Source: Sphingomonas sp. C3-2 (GTDB taxonomy: Bacteria > Pseudomonadota > Alphaproteobacteria > Sphingomonadales > Sphingomonadaceae). Taken from it: a stretch of 64,000 nucleotides of DNA. How positions within the stretch are numbered: position 1 is the stretch's first letter; each line of letters begins with the position of its first letter. Under the pieces are notes generated by a model, which saw nothing but the letters and a program-made list of their open reading frames with translations, ran no database searches and was not told where the DNA came from. The position numbers and the translations under genes are program-made. The stretch lies in NCBI RefSeq assembly GCF_033025475.1, contig NZ_CP130322.1:2857001-2921000 (forward strand). Reading direction: 5' to 3'. Below, in pieces: positions 53,640 through 62,300 of the stretch.

Positions 53640-54599
53640 ATGTCACATCCCGATCTCAACCTGCTGATTGCGCTCGATATCTTGCTTGAGGAAGAAAGCG
53701 TTGCCGCCGCCGCGCAGCGCATGAACCTGAGCGCGCCCGCCATGAGTCGCACGCTCGCGCGGATCCGCGATACGCTGGGCGATCCCATTCTGGTGCGTGC
53801 GGGCAAGAAACTGGTGCCCACGCCCCGCGCGCTCAAGATGCGTGAGCGTATTCATGCGGTTACCGCCGACGCGCTCGAACTGCTCCAGCGCGTGTCAGAA
53901 CAGGGGCTTGAAACGATCGAGCGTCAGTTCACGATCCGCGCCAACGATGTCTTCGTCGCCGCCGTCATGCCTGTGCTGCTGCGCAAGCTGCGCGAAAGCG
54001 CGCCGGGCGTGCTGCTGCGTTCGATCCCCGAAAGCGATCTCGACGACGATGCCCTGCGCCAGGGGCGGGTGGATCTGTTCGTCGGCGGCACCGAAAAGCT
54101 CCCGCCCGAAGTGCGCGTGCAGACGCTCTTCACCACCTATTATGTCGGGCTCGCGCGCGCCGGTCATCCGCTGTTCGACGGGCCGGTCACGCCTGAACGT
54201 CTGGCGTCATACGAACATATCAGCGTCTCGCGCCGGGGCGCGCGCACCGGGCCGATCGACGATGCGCTCGCCGCGCACGGGCTGCACCGTACCGTCGCGA
54301 TGATCGCGTGGAACTTTTCCTCGGCGATGTTCGCGCTCCCCGATACCGATTTCATCCTGCCCGTGCCGCGCCACATGATCTGGGGACTCGACAAGCTCCA
54401 CACCGATTTGCGCGCGTTCGAACTGCCGCTCGATCTGCCCCGCGTCGCGATCCGGCAGGCCTGGCATCCGCGTTTCGACAATGATGCGGTGCACCGCTGG
54501 CTGCGGCGGATGGTGCTCACCGTGTGCGGGCGCATGGCGGCGGCGCAGGAACTGGCGCTTGAGCGCGGGTCGGGGGCCTTGTCCTTCCCGGTCGAATAA
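53640..54599 (+). CDS. LysR-family transcriptional regulator (NodD-like group)
   Basis: 319 residues: N-terminal winged helix (LNLLIALDILLEEESVAAAAQRMNLSAPAMSRTLARIRDTLGDPILVRAGKKLVPTPRA) with the LPVR pattern of the LTTR group that recognises NodD-type palindromes, then a periplasmic-binding-protein-like effector domain. The longer frame upstream is not used since MSHPDLN matches the family start. It precedes an efflux operon on the same strand and is a candidate local regulator. Confidence 0.9.
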   Translation: MSHPDLNLLIALDILLEEESVAAAAQRMNLSAPAMSRTLARIRDTLGDPILVRAGKKLVPTPRALKMRERIHAVTADALELLQRVSEQGLETIERQFTIRANDVFVAAVMPVLLRKLRESAPGVLLRSIPESDLDDDALRQGRVDLFVGGTEKLPPEVRVQTLFTTYYVGLARAGHPLFDGPVTPERLASYEHISVSRRGARTGPIDDALAAHGLHRTVAMIAWNFSSAMFALPDTDFILPVPRHMIWGLDKLHTDLRAFELPLDLPRVAIRQAWHPRFDNDAVHRWLRRMVLTVCGRMAAAQELALERGSGALSFPVE

Positions 54600-54609
54600 C
54601 GCCGTCATC

Positions 54610-54632
54610 ATCCGTGCGTCAGACGCACGGAT
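54610..54632. promoter_or_regulatory. perfect palindrome upstream of the efflux operon
   Basis: Two eleven-base arms ATCCGTGCGTC / GACGCACGGAT around a single A, 11 bases after the LysR stop and 80 before the efflux transporter start. As a DNA site it could be an operator; as RNA it could fold to a stem with a small loop that ends the LysR transcript, although no clear U-tract follows. Confidence 0.5.
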
Positions 54633-54711
54633 ATATTGCAGCGCAAAAAGTTTTGTCGCGCCGCAAGCGGTTTTATGACCGCGCCGGTTGTAAAACATTT
54701 CGATCGGCCCG

Positions 54712-56346
54712 ATGTCCATCACCCCGTCCAATCGGCTGGAAAGCTTTGCGCGCTCTGCGTACCGGCGGGGATTCGATAGCCGTCGCCTTGCGGTCATCGT
54801 CCGCAAGAACACCCGTCAGGCGCCGGCGTCGGCGGGCGTCTGGGGCCCGCGTGTCGCCACCGGGCTGGCGGCGATGCTGCTCGCCTCGTTCATGGCGGGG
54901 CTCAACGACCGCGTCACCGCCACCGCGCTCGCCGATATTCGCGGCGCGCTCGGCATCGGCCATGACGAAGGCACCTGGGTGCTCGCGCTTTACGAGGCGA
55001 CCAATGTCGCGATGATGGCGTTCGCGCCGTGGTTCGCGGGCACCTTCTCGATCCGGCTGTTCTCGATCTTCGCGATCATGATCGTCGCGGGCACGGCGCT
55101 TCTCTGCCCGTTCGCGCCCAATGTCGAAATGCTCCTCGTGCTGCGCACCGTGCAGGGCATCGGCGCGGGCTGCCTGCCGCCGCTGCTCCTCACCGTCTGC
55201 CTACGCTATCTGCCGCCCCATATCCGGCTTTACGGGCTGGCGGGCTATGCGATGACGGCCACCTTCGGCCCCAATCTGGCCACCCCGCTTGCGGCGCTGT
55301 GGACCGATTATGTCAGCTGGCAGATGGCCTTTTGGCAGATCGTTCCGCTCTGCCTGTTCAGCGCGGTCGGCCTTGCCTGGGGGCTGCCGCAGGATGCGCT
55401 CCGGCTCGAACGGCTGCGCCAGTTCAACTGGATCGGCTTTTTGACCGGTTTCTCCGCGATCGCGATGCTCGTCATCGCGCTGATGCAGGGCGATCGGCTC
55501 GATTGGCTGCGCTCCGACGTCATCTGCGCGCTGCTCGCGGGCGGGGTGGGGCTGCTCGGCTTCTTCTTCGTCAACGAATGGACGCATCCGCAGCCCTTCA
55601 TCCGGCTGCATCTGCTCACCCAGCGCAATTTCGTCCATGCGCTGGTCAGCCTCACCGGCATTCTCGTCGTCTTTGCCGGGCTCACCGCCATTCCCACCGC
55701 CTATCTCGGTTCGGTGCGCGATTACCGCCCGCTCGAAGTCGCGCCGATGCTGCTCCTCGTGGCGCTCCCCCAGGTCGTCACGCTGCCGCTTACCGCGGCG
55801 CTGCTCAACATCCCGCGCGTCGATTGCCGCTGGGTGATGGGCATCGGCTTCGCGCTCGTCTGCGTCTCGTGCGCGCTCGGCAGTTTCCTGACCGAGGAAT
55901 GGGTGCGCGAGAATTTCTACTTGCTCCAGGCCATGCTCATCCTGGGCCAGCCGATGATCGTCGTCTCGATCCTGATGGAGCTCACCGGCGGCATGGCGCC
56001 GTCCGACGGGCCGTTCACTTCGGCGATGTTCAACACCTCCAAGGGCTTTGCCACCGCCATCGGCGTGGCTGTCGTCAGCTCGCTCACCCGCGATCGCGGC
56101 CGCTATCATTCCGAAATGACGGTCGACCGGCTGGGCAATGTCCCCGGTATCTCCATGCCCGATATGTCGACCGACGCCGCGCTCCGCGCGATCGGCGCGC
56201 GCATCCGCGATCAGGTCAATGTGCTCACCGCGGCGGATCTCTACCGCGTCATGGGGCTCATCACCTTCGCGCTGCTGCTGCTCACGCTTTTCCTCCCCAC
56301 CCGCACCGTCCCGCCGCGACCCGTCGGGGCACCTCCTTCACGCTGA
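54712..56346 (+). CDS. EmrB-type MFS drug-efflux transporter (DHA2 family)
   Basis: 544 residues with 14 membrane spans, the DHA2/EmrB architecture of proton-driven drug pumps that work with a membrane fusion protein and outer membrane factor. Segments include LRTVQGIGAGCLPPLLL (motif C-like region) and GPNLATPLAALW. The first ~45 residues are charged and not typical, and no ribosome site precedes the ATG, so the exact start is uncertain. First gene of a three-gene operon; order pump-fusion-outer membrane is the reverse of emrAB. Confidence 0.85.
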   Translation: MSITPSNRLESFARSAYRRGFDSRRLAVIVRKNTRQAPASAGVWGPRVATGLAAMLLASFMAGLNDRVTATALADIRGALGIGHDEGTWVLALYEATNVAMMAFAPWFAGTFSIRLFSIFAIMIVAGTALLCPFAPNVEMLLVLRTVQGIGAGCLPPLLLTVCLRYLPPHIRLYGLAGYAMTATFGPNLATPLAALWTDYVSWQMAFWQIVPLCLFSAVGLAWGLPQDALRLERLRQFNWIGFLTGFSAIAMLVIALMQGDRLDWLRSDVICALLAGGVGLLGFFFVNEWTHPQPFIRLHLLTQRNFVHALVSLTGILVVFAGLTAIPTAYLGSVRDYRPLEVAPMLLLVALPQVVTLPLTAALLNIPRVDCRWVMGIGFALVCVSCALGSFLTEEWVRENFYLLQAMLILGQPMIVVSILMELTGGMAPSDGPFTSAMFNTSKGFATAIGVAVVSSLTRDRGRYHSEMTVDRLGNVPGISMPDMSTDAALRAIGARIRDQVNVLTAADLYRVMGLITFALLLLTLFLPTRTVPPRPVGAPPSR

Positions 56347-56360
56347 ATCAGGCCAATCCA

Positions 56361-57431
56361 ATGCCCTTTCAAATGACCAGGAAGTTTCTTCTCGCAGGCT
56401 GCACCGTCCTGCTGCTCGGTGGCGCCGCGCTCGGGGGAGCGGCGCTCATTTCCGACAGCCCGAGCCAGGCGACCGACGATGCCTATGTCACCGCCGATTT
56501 CACCCGCGTCGCGCCGCGCATCGCGGGGCAGGTGGAGCGCGTCTTCGTCGAGGATAACCAGCAGGTAAAGGCGGGCCAGCTTCTCGCCAAGATCGATGAT
56601 CGCGATTACCGCGCCGCGCTCGCCGCGGCCGAGGCGCTGGTGCTCGAGGAAAAGGCCGAAATCGCCAGCCTCGATGCCGAAATTGCGCGCCACCCCGCGC
56701 TGGTTGCGCAGGCGCGCGCCGCGCTCCGGGCAGACCGCGCCGCCATCTCGTTCGCGCAGGCCGATGCCGTGCGTTACCATAATCTGTCGGAAAAGGGCGC
56801 GGGCGCGCTGCAGGAAGAGCAAAAGGCGCACAGCGCGCTCGAACAGCAGCGCGCGGCGCATGAACGCGACAGTGCGGCGCTCACCGCGTCGCAGCGCCAG
56901 CTGCCGATGCTAGAGGCCGCGCGCGCCGAGCAGGTGGCCGAACTCGCCAAGGCCGAGGCGGCGCTCGAACAGGCGCGGCTCAACCTGTCCTACACCGAAA
57001 TCCGCGCGCCGATCGACGGCATGGTCGGCCAGCGCGCGCTGCGTGTCGGCCAGTTCGTCACGCCGGGCACGCACATGGCTGCGGTCGTGCCGCTGGCGGA
57101 TGCCTATATCCTCGCCAATTTCCAGGAAAACCAGCTCGAACACATGCGCATCGGCCAGCCGGTCCGGATCACGGTCGACAGCTATCCCGATCTCGTCCTC
57201 AGCGCGCATGTCGACAGTCTGGCGCCCGCCACCGGCCTGTCCTTCGCGCCGATCGCACCCGACAATGCAACGGGCAATTTCACCAAGGTCGTCCAGCGCA
57301 TCCCGGTCAAGATCGTGATCGACAAGGGGCAGGCGCGCGCCAACATGCTGCGCGTCGGCATGTCGGTCATCCCCACGGTCGATGTCACCGCACCGGGCAT
57401 GCGGATGCTGCGTCCCGGAAAGGCTGGCTGA
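56361..57431 (+). CDS. EmrA-type membrane fusion protein (HlyD family)
   Basis: 356 residues: short cytoplasmic N-terminus, one span (LLAGCTVLLLGGAALGGAALI), then a lipoyl/barrel-sandwich part starting at DDAYVTADFTRVAPRIAGQV, a coiled-coil hairpin of about 110 residues (Ala/Glu/Gln rich, residues 90-200) and the second lipoyl half SYTEIRAPIDGMVGQ, followed by the beta-barrel. It bridges the EmrB-like pump and the outer membrane factor. A long alternative frame across the pump gene in this reading phase is a GC artefact; MPFQMTRK is chosen. Confidence 0.92.
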   Translation: MPFQMTRKFLLAGCTVLLLGGAALGGAALISDSPSQATDDAYVTADFTRVAPRIAGQVERVFVEDNQQVKAGQLLAKIDDRDYRAALAAAEALVLEEKAEIASLDAEIARHPALVAQARAALRADRAAISFAQADAVRYHNLSEKGAGALQEEQKAHSALEQQRAAHERDSAALTASQRQLPMLEAARAEQVAELAKAEAALEQARLNLSYTEIRAPIDGMVGQRALRVGQFVTPGTHMAAVVPLADAYILANFQENQLEHMRIGQPVRITVDSYPDLVLSAHVDSLAPATGLSFAPIAPDNATGNFTKVVQRIPVKIVIDKGQARANMLRVGMSVIPTVDVTAPGMRMLRPGKAG

Positions 57432-57432
57432 C

Positions 57433-58929
57433 ATGAACCGCGCGCTCTGCGTCGCCCTGCTTCCCGCCACGCTGCTTGGCGGGTGCATGGTCGGCCCCGA
57501 TTTCGAAAGGCCGGTGGTGGAGGCGCCCGCCGTCTTCAAGCAAAAGCCGCTGCCCGAAACCGCCAGCATCACCACGGCGGACGATATCGATCCCGAATGG
57601 TGGAAATTGCTGGGCGATCCCGTGCTCGACGAACTCGTCGAAAAGCTCGAGGAACAGAATTTCGACGTCCAGATCGCCTCGGCGCGGATGCAGCAGAGCC
57701 GCGCGATCCGCCGTGTCGCGGGCGCCGCGCAAAACCCCAGCATTGGTGCCGCCGGTTCGTTCTACGAGGAACGCGCGAGCCCCAACGGCATCTTGTCCCT
57801 GCTCGGGACCGAGCCTGCATCCGCGCCGCCACCGTCGGCGGGCGGGGATTCGGGCCTCGGCGTCGTCGGCATGCCGGGGGAAAAGGGCTCGCCGCCCTTT
57901 GGCCTCTGGCAGTTCGGCTTCGATGCGCTCTGGGAGCTTGATATATGGGGCAAGGCACGCCGCGCGGCGGAGGCTGCGGACGCGGGGATGGCGGCAGCGG
58001 CCGAGGAACGGCGCGGCATCCTCCTCTCGGTCGAGGCGGAACTGGCGCGCAACTATGTCGAGCTGCGCGCCACGCAAAAGCTGCTCCACATCGTCGAGAA
58101 TAATCTGGATATCGCCGAGGACAGCCTGAAGCTGACCGAGGTCCGCTATTCGGAAGGCGTCATCACCCAGCTCGACGTTGCCGACGCCGCCGCGCAGGTG
58201 GCGGGGATCGAGGCGCGCGTCCCCAAGCTCGAGGCGCGCGAGGAAGCGTTGATGAACGCGATCAGCCTGTTGCTCGGCCAGATGCCCGGCGCGCTCGAAG
58301 AGGAACTGGAAGACGCCGTTGCCATCCCCGGCGTTCCCGCCAAGGTGCCCGTCGGTCTGCCGTCCGATCTCGCGCGCCGCCGTCCCGATATCCGCGCGGC
58401 AGAGGCGCGGCTGCATCAGGCAACCGCCGCGATCGGCGTCGCCAAGGCCGATTTCTATCCCAGCATCTCGCTCACCGGCAGCCTCGGCGCACAGGCGCTC
58501 CAGCTTTCGGGGCTGGGCAACTGGAATTCGCACCAGTTCGTGATCGGGCCCAGTATCTCGCTGCCCTTTTTCCAGGGTGGCAAGCTCAAGGGCCAGCTCG
58601 ACCTGCGCAAGGCCGAGCAAAAGGAAGCCGCGATCGTCTTCCGCCAGACGGTGATGCGCGCCTGGCACGAGGTGGACGACGCGCTCACCGAATATAATGC
58701 CGAACAGCGCCGCCAGGCACGGCTGGCAGAGGCCGTCCGCCATCACAAAAAGGCGCTTGAGGTCGCCCAGCTCCGCTACCGCGAGGGGGCGATCGATTTC
58801 CTCAACGTGCTCACCGTCCAGGCCGCTCTGCTCGACGCCGAAAGCGCGCTCGCCGAAAGCGATGCGGGCGTCTCCCTCCACCTCGTCGCGCTCTGCAAGG
58901 CGCTGGGCGGCGGCTGGGCCAAGGGATGA
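57433..58929 (+). CDS. outer membrane efflux factor (NodT/OprM family lipoprotein)
   Basis: 498-residue lipoprotein (LLGGCMVGPDF). Typical RND/EmrAB-partner outer membrane factor: two repeats of the TolC fold, with RRPDIRAAEARLHQATAAIGVAKADFYPSISLTG and later LRYREGAIDFLNVLTVQAALLDAE characteristic of the NodT group. It begins one base after the EmrA-like stop, so the operon encodes a complete tripartite pump. Confidence 0.92.
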   Translation: MNRALCVALLPATLLGGCMVGPDFERPVVEAPAVFKQKPLPETASITTADDIDPEWWKLLGDPVLDELVEKLEEQNFDVQIASARMQQSRAIRRVAGAAQNPSIGAAGSFYEERASPNGILSLLGTEPASAPPPSAGGDSGLGVVGMPGEKGSPPFGLWQFGFDALWELDIWGKARRAAEAADAGMAAAAEERRGILLSVEAELARNYVELRATQKLLHIVENNLDIAEDSLKLTEVRYSEGVITQLDVADAAAQVAGIEARVPKLEAREEALMNAISLLLGQMPGALEEELEDAVAIPGVPAKVPVGLPSDLARRRPDIRAAEARLHQATAAIGVAKADFYPSISLTGSLGAQALQLSGLGNWNSHQFVIGPSISLPFFQGGKLKGQLDLRKAEQKEAAIVFRQTVMRAWHEVDDALTEYNAEQRRQARLAEAVRHHKKALEVAQLRYREGAIDFLNVLTVQAALLDAESALAESDAGVSLHLVALCKALGGGWAKG

Positions 58930-58936
58930 TGTGGTT

Positions 58937-58965
58937 GCGGGAGGCGCCGGTGAAGCGCCTCCCGC
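58937..58965. terminator. stem-loop between convergent genes
   Basis: Perfect eleven-base stem GCGGGAGGCGC / GCGCCTCCCGC around a seven-base loop, directly between the outer membrane factor stop and the hydrolase stop. No U-tract, but its place suggests transcription termination in one or both directions. Confidence 0.55.
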
Positions 58966-58972
58966 GTGTCGA

Positions 58973-59599
58973 TTACTTGCCCTGGGTCAGCATGGTGTGG
59001 CTGGTGATCAGGTTGCGGTAATCGGGGATGTGGTTCGAGAACAGCGCGCCGAGGCCTTCGACATCGTTGCGCCAGTCGCGGTGCAGTTCGCACGCCACGC
59101 CGAACCAGCTCATCAGCTGCGCGCCGGCTTCGGCCATGCGGCTCCACGCGGCGTTGCGGGTGATTTCGTTGAACGTGCCCGATGCGTCGGTGACGACGAA
59201 GACGTCATAGCCTTCTTCAAGGGCCGACAGCGCCGGGAAGGCGACGCAGACTTCGGTCACCACGCCCGCGATGATCAGCTGCTTCTTGCCGGTGGCCTTC
59301 ACCGCGGCGACGAATTCCTCATTGTCCCACGCGTTGATCTGGCCGGGGCGCGCAATATAGGGCGCGTCGGGGAACTGTTCCTTCAGTTCGGGGACGAGCG
59401 GGCCGTTGGGTCCGGTTTCGAAGCTGGTGGTCAGGATCGTCGGCAGGCCGAAATATTCGGCGATATCGCCGAGCGCGAGGACGTTGTTCTTGAACTTGTC
59501 GGGATCGAAGTCGCGGACAAGCGAGAGCAGGCCGGTCTGGTGATCGACCAGCAATACGGCGGCATTGTCCTTGTCGAGGCGGACATAGGGCTTCGTCAT
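58973..59599 (-). CDS. isochorismatase-like cysteine hydrolase (YcaC group)
   Basis: 208 residues of the cysteine-hydrolase fold. Catalytic Asp in AVLLVDHQTG and the nucleophilic cysteine in GVVTEVCVAFPALSA near residue 118 are visible; YIARPGQINAWDN is a mark of the YcaC group. The physiological substrate of YcaC proteins is not known. AGGAGA seven bases upstream supports the start. Transcribed in the same direction as the pirin gene, 139 bases downstream of it. Confidence 0.88.
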   Translation of the reverse strand: MTKPYVRLDKDNAAVLLVDHQTGLLSLVRDFDPDKFKNNVLALGDIAEYFGLPTILTTSFETGPNGPLVPELKEQFPDAPYIARPGQINAWDNEEFVAAVKATGKKQLIIAGVVTEVCVAFPALSALEEGYDVFVVTDASGTFNEITRNAAWSRMAEAGAQLMSWFGVACELHRDWRNDVEGLGALFSNHIPDYRNLITSHTMLTQGK

Positions 59600-59705
59600 C
59601 AATTTTCTCCTGGCAATGCCCGCGTGAAATCATCCATCCGGAACATCGTTCCGTCGGTGGGAATGACGGTGCGGGGAAACCGTCTCCTGAATTTGGGGAA
59701 AGGGT

Positions 59706-59732
59706 GGCCCAGCCCCGTTAAGGGGCCGGGCC
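59706..59732 (-). terminator. stem-loop after the pirin gene
   Basis: Eleven-pair stem GGCCCAGCCCC / GGGGCCGGGCC with one mismatch and a five-base loop, seven bases beyond the pirin stop. U-tract absent; a weak or partial terminator that may lower expression of the hydrolase gene. Confidence 0.45.
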
Positions 59733-59738
59733 GAAGGA

Positions 59739-60605
59739 TCAGGCGGCCTGGGTGAAGCGGCCGCTGTTGAAGTCGTCGATCGCCTGCCGGATCTCGGCTT
59801 CGCTGTTCATCACGAACGGCCCGTGCCCGACAATCGGTTCGTCGATGGGCTCGCCGGTCAGCACCAAGAGCGTCGCTTCGCCATCGGCATGGATCGAAAC
59901 GCCGCCGCCTTCGCGATCGAGCAGAACGACCTCGGCTTCGCCGGCGGCCATGCTGCCGTTCACCGTGACATGTCCGCCAAGCACCACCAGCATCGCGGTG
60001 TGCCCTTCGGGCAGGTCAAGATCGATGTCCGCATCGCGCGTCAACCGCATGTCCCAGACGTTGATCGGGGTGAAGGTCCGTGCGGGGCCCTTCTTGTCCA
60101 TCATCTCGCCTGCGATGATCCGCGCGGTGCCGGCGCCTTCGGGCAGCGTCACCACCGGAATCTCGTCCGAGGTGATGCCCTGATAGCCACCGGGGGCCAT
60201 CTTGTCCTTGGCGGGCAGGTTCACCCACAGCTGCACCATGCGGAACGGTCCTCCGGTCCTGGCAAAGGCCGGCGAATGATATTCCTCGTGCACGATGCCG
60301 CCTGCGGCCGTCATCCACTGGACGTCGCCGGGGCCGATCACCCCGCCATTGCCGGCGGAATCGCGGTGCTCGACCTCGCCGTCATAGACGATGGTCACGG
60401 TTTCGAAGCCGCGGTGCGGGTGTTCGCCCACGCCGCGCCGTCCATCGGTCGGCTCGAAATAATGCGGGCCGGCATAGTCCAGCAGCAGGAACGGGCTGAC
60501 ATGCTGGCCAAGCGTGTTGTACGAAAACAGCGAACGGACCGGAAAGCCATCGCCAACCCAGTGTCCGCGATCATTGCCGTAACGGCCCAGGATCTTCCTC
60601 GTCAT
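59739..60605 (-). CDS. pirin-family protein
   Basis: 288 residues of the bicupin pirin fold. Iron ligands appear in the N-terminal cupin: HPHRGFETVT near residue 60 and HEEYHS near 105. Bacterial pirins include quercetinase-like dioxygenases and redox sensors. Divergent from a LysR gene and followed by the YcaC-like hydrolase, an association that suggests both are LysR targets. Confidence 0.9.
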   Translation of the reverse strand: MTRKILGRYGNDRGHWVGDGFPVRSLFSYNTLGQHVSPFLLLDYAGPHYFEPTDGRRGVGEHPHRGFETVTIVYDGEVEHRDSAGNGGVIGPGDVQWMTAAGGIVHEEYHSPAFARTGGPFRMVQLWVNLPAKDKMAPGGYQGITSDEIPVVTLPEGAGTARIIAGEMMDKKGPARTFTPINVWDMRLTRDADIDLDLPEGHTAMLVVLGGHVTVNGSMAAGEAEVVLLDREGGGVSIHADGEATLLVLTGEPIDEPIVGHGPFVMNSEAEIRQAIDDFNSGRFTQAA

Positions 60606-60706
60606 CTTCTATCTCCAGGGCGGTCGCACCCTTTGTGGCCGACCGCTGTTGAAGGCAAGATATGACAGGGACGATCGGCCCGAAAGATTGTGAAACTGGA
60701 CCCTGC

Positions 60707-60722
60707 GTTCTATTGATAGAAC
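60707..60722. promoter_or_regulatory. perfect 16-bp palindrome adjoining the LysR start codon
   Basis: GTTCTAT-TG-ATAGAAC, perfect seven-base arms, ending one base before the LysR ATG and lying in the divergent promoter of the pirin gene. It contains T-N11-A-type symmetry as used by LysR proteins and replaces the ribosome site for the LysR gene. Confidence 0.6.
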
Positions 60723-60723
60723 G

Positions 60724-61635
60724 ATGCAGGACCTTAATGACCTCTATTATTTCGTTCAGGTGGTCGATCATGGCGGCTTTGCCCCCGCCGGGCGCGCGCT
60801 GGGGATGCAGAAATCGAAGCTCAGCCGCCGGATCCAGCAATTGGAAGACCGGCTGGGCGTGCGGTTGCTCAACCGCTCGTCGCGGCGCTTTTCGATCACC
60901 GAAATCGGCCGCGAATATTATGAACGCTGCGTCGCGATGCTCGTCGAGGCGGAGGCCGCCGACCAGATGATCGCGCGGATGAGCGCGGAGCCGCGCGGCG
61001 TGGTCCGCATCGCCTGCCCGGTGGCGCTGATCAACTTCCAGTTCGGGGCGCTGATCGCGCGCTTCATGGCCGAGCAGCCCGCGGTGCAGGTCCATCTCGA
61101 AAGCACCAACCGCCGCGTCGACGTGATCGCCGAGGGGTTCGACGTCGCGATCCGTGTCCGCTTTCCGCCGATCGAGCCGAGCGACCTTGTGATGCGTCGG
61201 CTCGACACCAGCACCCAGTGCCTTGTCGCGAGCCCCCAATTGCTGCCGCACAGCCTGGTATCGCCCGCCGATCTCCATGCGCTGCCCAGCCTCGACATGG
61301 GGCCGCCGCACGACCGGCATCAGTGGCAGCTCGAAAGCAACGATGGGCAAAAGGCCACCGTCCCGCATCGCCCCCGGCTGGTGACCGATGACATGGCTGC
61401 GCTGCGTCAGGCGGCGCTTGCCGGGGTGGGGATCGTCCAGCTGCCGACGATGATGGTCTGGGACGATATCGAAAGCGGGCGGCTCCTCCATGTCCTGCCC
61501 GACTGGCATCCGCGCGCCGGTATCATCCACGCGGTATTCCCCTCGCGCCGTGGCCTGCTTCCGGCGGTTCGCGCACTGCTCGATTTTCTCGCCAATGGTT
61601 GCAGCGAGCATCGCCAGCGCATCCCGATGGATTGA
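60724..61635 (+). CDS. LysR-family transcriptional regulator
   Basis: 303 residues: winged helix (LYYFVQVVDHGGFAPAGRALGMQKSKLSRRIQQLEDRLGVRLLNRSSRRFSIT) and effector-binding domain of the CrgA-like group. There is no Shine-Dalgarno sequence before the ATG, where a palindrome sits instead; a leaderless or weakly translated message is possible. Divergent from the pirin gene, which it probably controls. Confidence 0.9.
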   Translation: MQDLNDLYYFVQVVDHGGFAPAGRALGMQKSKLSRRIQQLEDRLGVRLLNRSSRRFSITEIGREYYERCVAMLVEAEAADQMIARMSAEPRGVVRIACPVALINFQFGALIARFMAEQPAVQVHLESTNRRVDVIAEGFDVAIRVRFPPIEPSDLVMRRLDTSTQCLVASPQLLPHSLVSPADLHALPSLDMGPPHDRHQWQLESNDGQKATVPHRPRLVTDDMAALRQAALAGVGIVQLPTMMVWDDIESGRLLHVLPDWHPRAGIIHAVFPSRRGLLPAVRALLDFLANGCSEHRQRIPMD

Positions 61636-61645
61636 AACGCTTCGC

Positions 61646-62101
61646 TCAGCTTTCCGCTTTGGCTTCAATCCGGGCAAGGCTGACCGTAAAGCCGCAGCGC
61701 GGGGCGGTGTCGAGGTTGAATTCCTGATAGCGCTGGAACAGCCCGCCCAGATGCTCGTCGATTTCGGCCTGCGTATAATCGAGCGAATGGACGCTGGTGT
61801 AACCCTGCCGGGTGGCGCGATCGATCGCCGCTTCCCCATCGGTGACGTTGAAGAAGACATTCATCACGCCTTCTCCGTGGCTCGCGAGAAAGCCCGAAAC
61901 GGCGCTGCTGTCTTCTCGGCCGGGCAGGGGGGCGCACAGCTCGATCCCGGCATCCCAGGCGATCGACACCGCGATTCCGAACGGGGCGCCGGTCCAATGC
62001 GCATCGAGGAACGTGGCGCCGAGCAGATCATGATATTTCTTCTTGGCCGCTTCCAGATCGTGCACGGCGATTAGGATGCGATTGACTCCATTGATGGCCA
62101 T
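61646..62101 (-). CDS. VOC-superfamily (glyoxalase-like) protein
   Basis: 151 residues with the betaalphabetabetabeta pattern of vicinal-oxygen-chelate proteins: NRILIAVHDLEAAKKKYHDLLGA at the start and the second module around NVFFNVTDGEAAIDRATRQG. His13 and Glu in AGIELCAP could be metal ligands. Similar proteins act as dioxygenases, epimerases or resistance proteins; the substrate is unknown. Convergent with the LysR gene. Confidence 0.8.
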   Translation of the reverse strand: MAINGVNRILIAVHDLEAAKKKYHDLLGATFLDAHWTGAPFGIAVSIAWDAGIELCAPLPGREDSSAVSGFLASHGEGVMNVFFNVTDGEAAIDRATRQGYTSVHSLDYTQAEIDEHLGGLFQRYQEFNLDTAPRCGFTVSLARIEAKAES

Positions 62102-62199
62102 AAGCCGCCTCCCGTGTTGAACGTCGGGACCGATGCTACGCGGGGCGCGTGCCGCCGCAAGTCTATCCGGCGCGATGGAATGAAATGATCAATCGGCAC

Positions 62200-62231
62200 A
62201 AAAAAAAGCCCCGCCGGGGGATCAGCGGGGC
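62200..62231 (-). terminator. orphan intrinsic terminator (possible small RNA end)
   Basis: Perfect seven-base stem with a ten-base loop and, in the leftward transcript, a run of eight U. There is no convincing protein gene on the minus strand immediately to its right, only an antisense frame of the LuxR gene. Confidence 0.7.
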
Positions 62232-62280
62232 CAGAGGAGAGTGTCACTGGCTTTTTTCTACGGACGCATCCCCCGCGCGC

Positions 62281-62300
62281 GATATGCGTAGATATGCGTA
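62281..62300. repeat. tandem 10-bp direct repeat
   Basis: GATATGCGTA occurs twice without a gap, one helical turn apart, about 100 bases upstream of the LuxR-type gene. The spacing suits a regulator that binds two sites on the same DNA face. Confidence 0.65.

Noticed and set aside
55029-56360. Long upstream extension of the membrane fusion protein frame across the pump gene
   Set aside because: It overlaps the pump gene almost wholly and has Arg/Pro/Ala shadow composition; the fusion protein begins with its own anchor at 56361.
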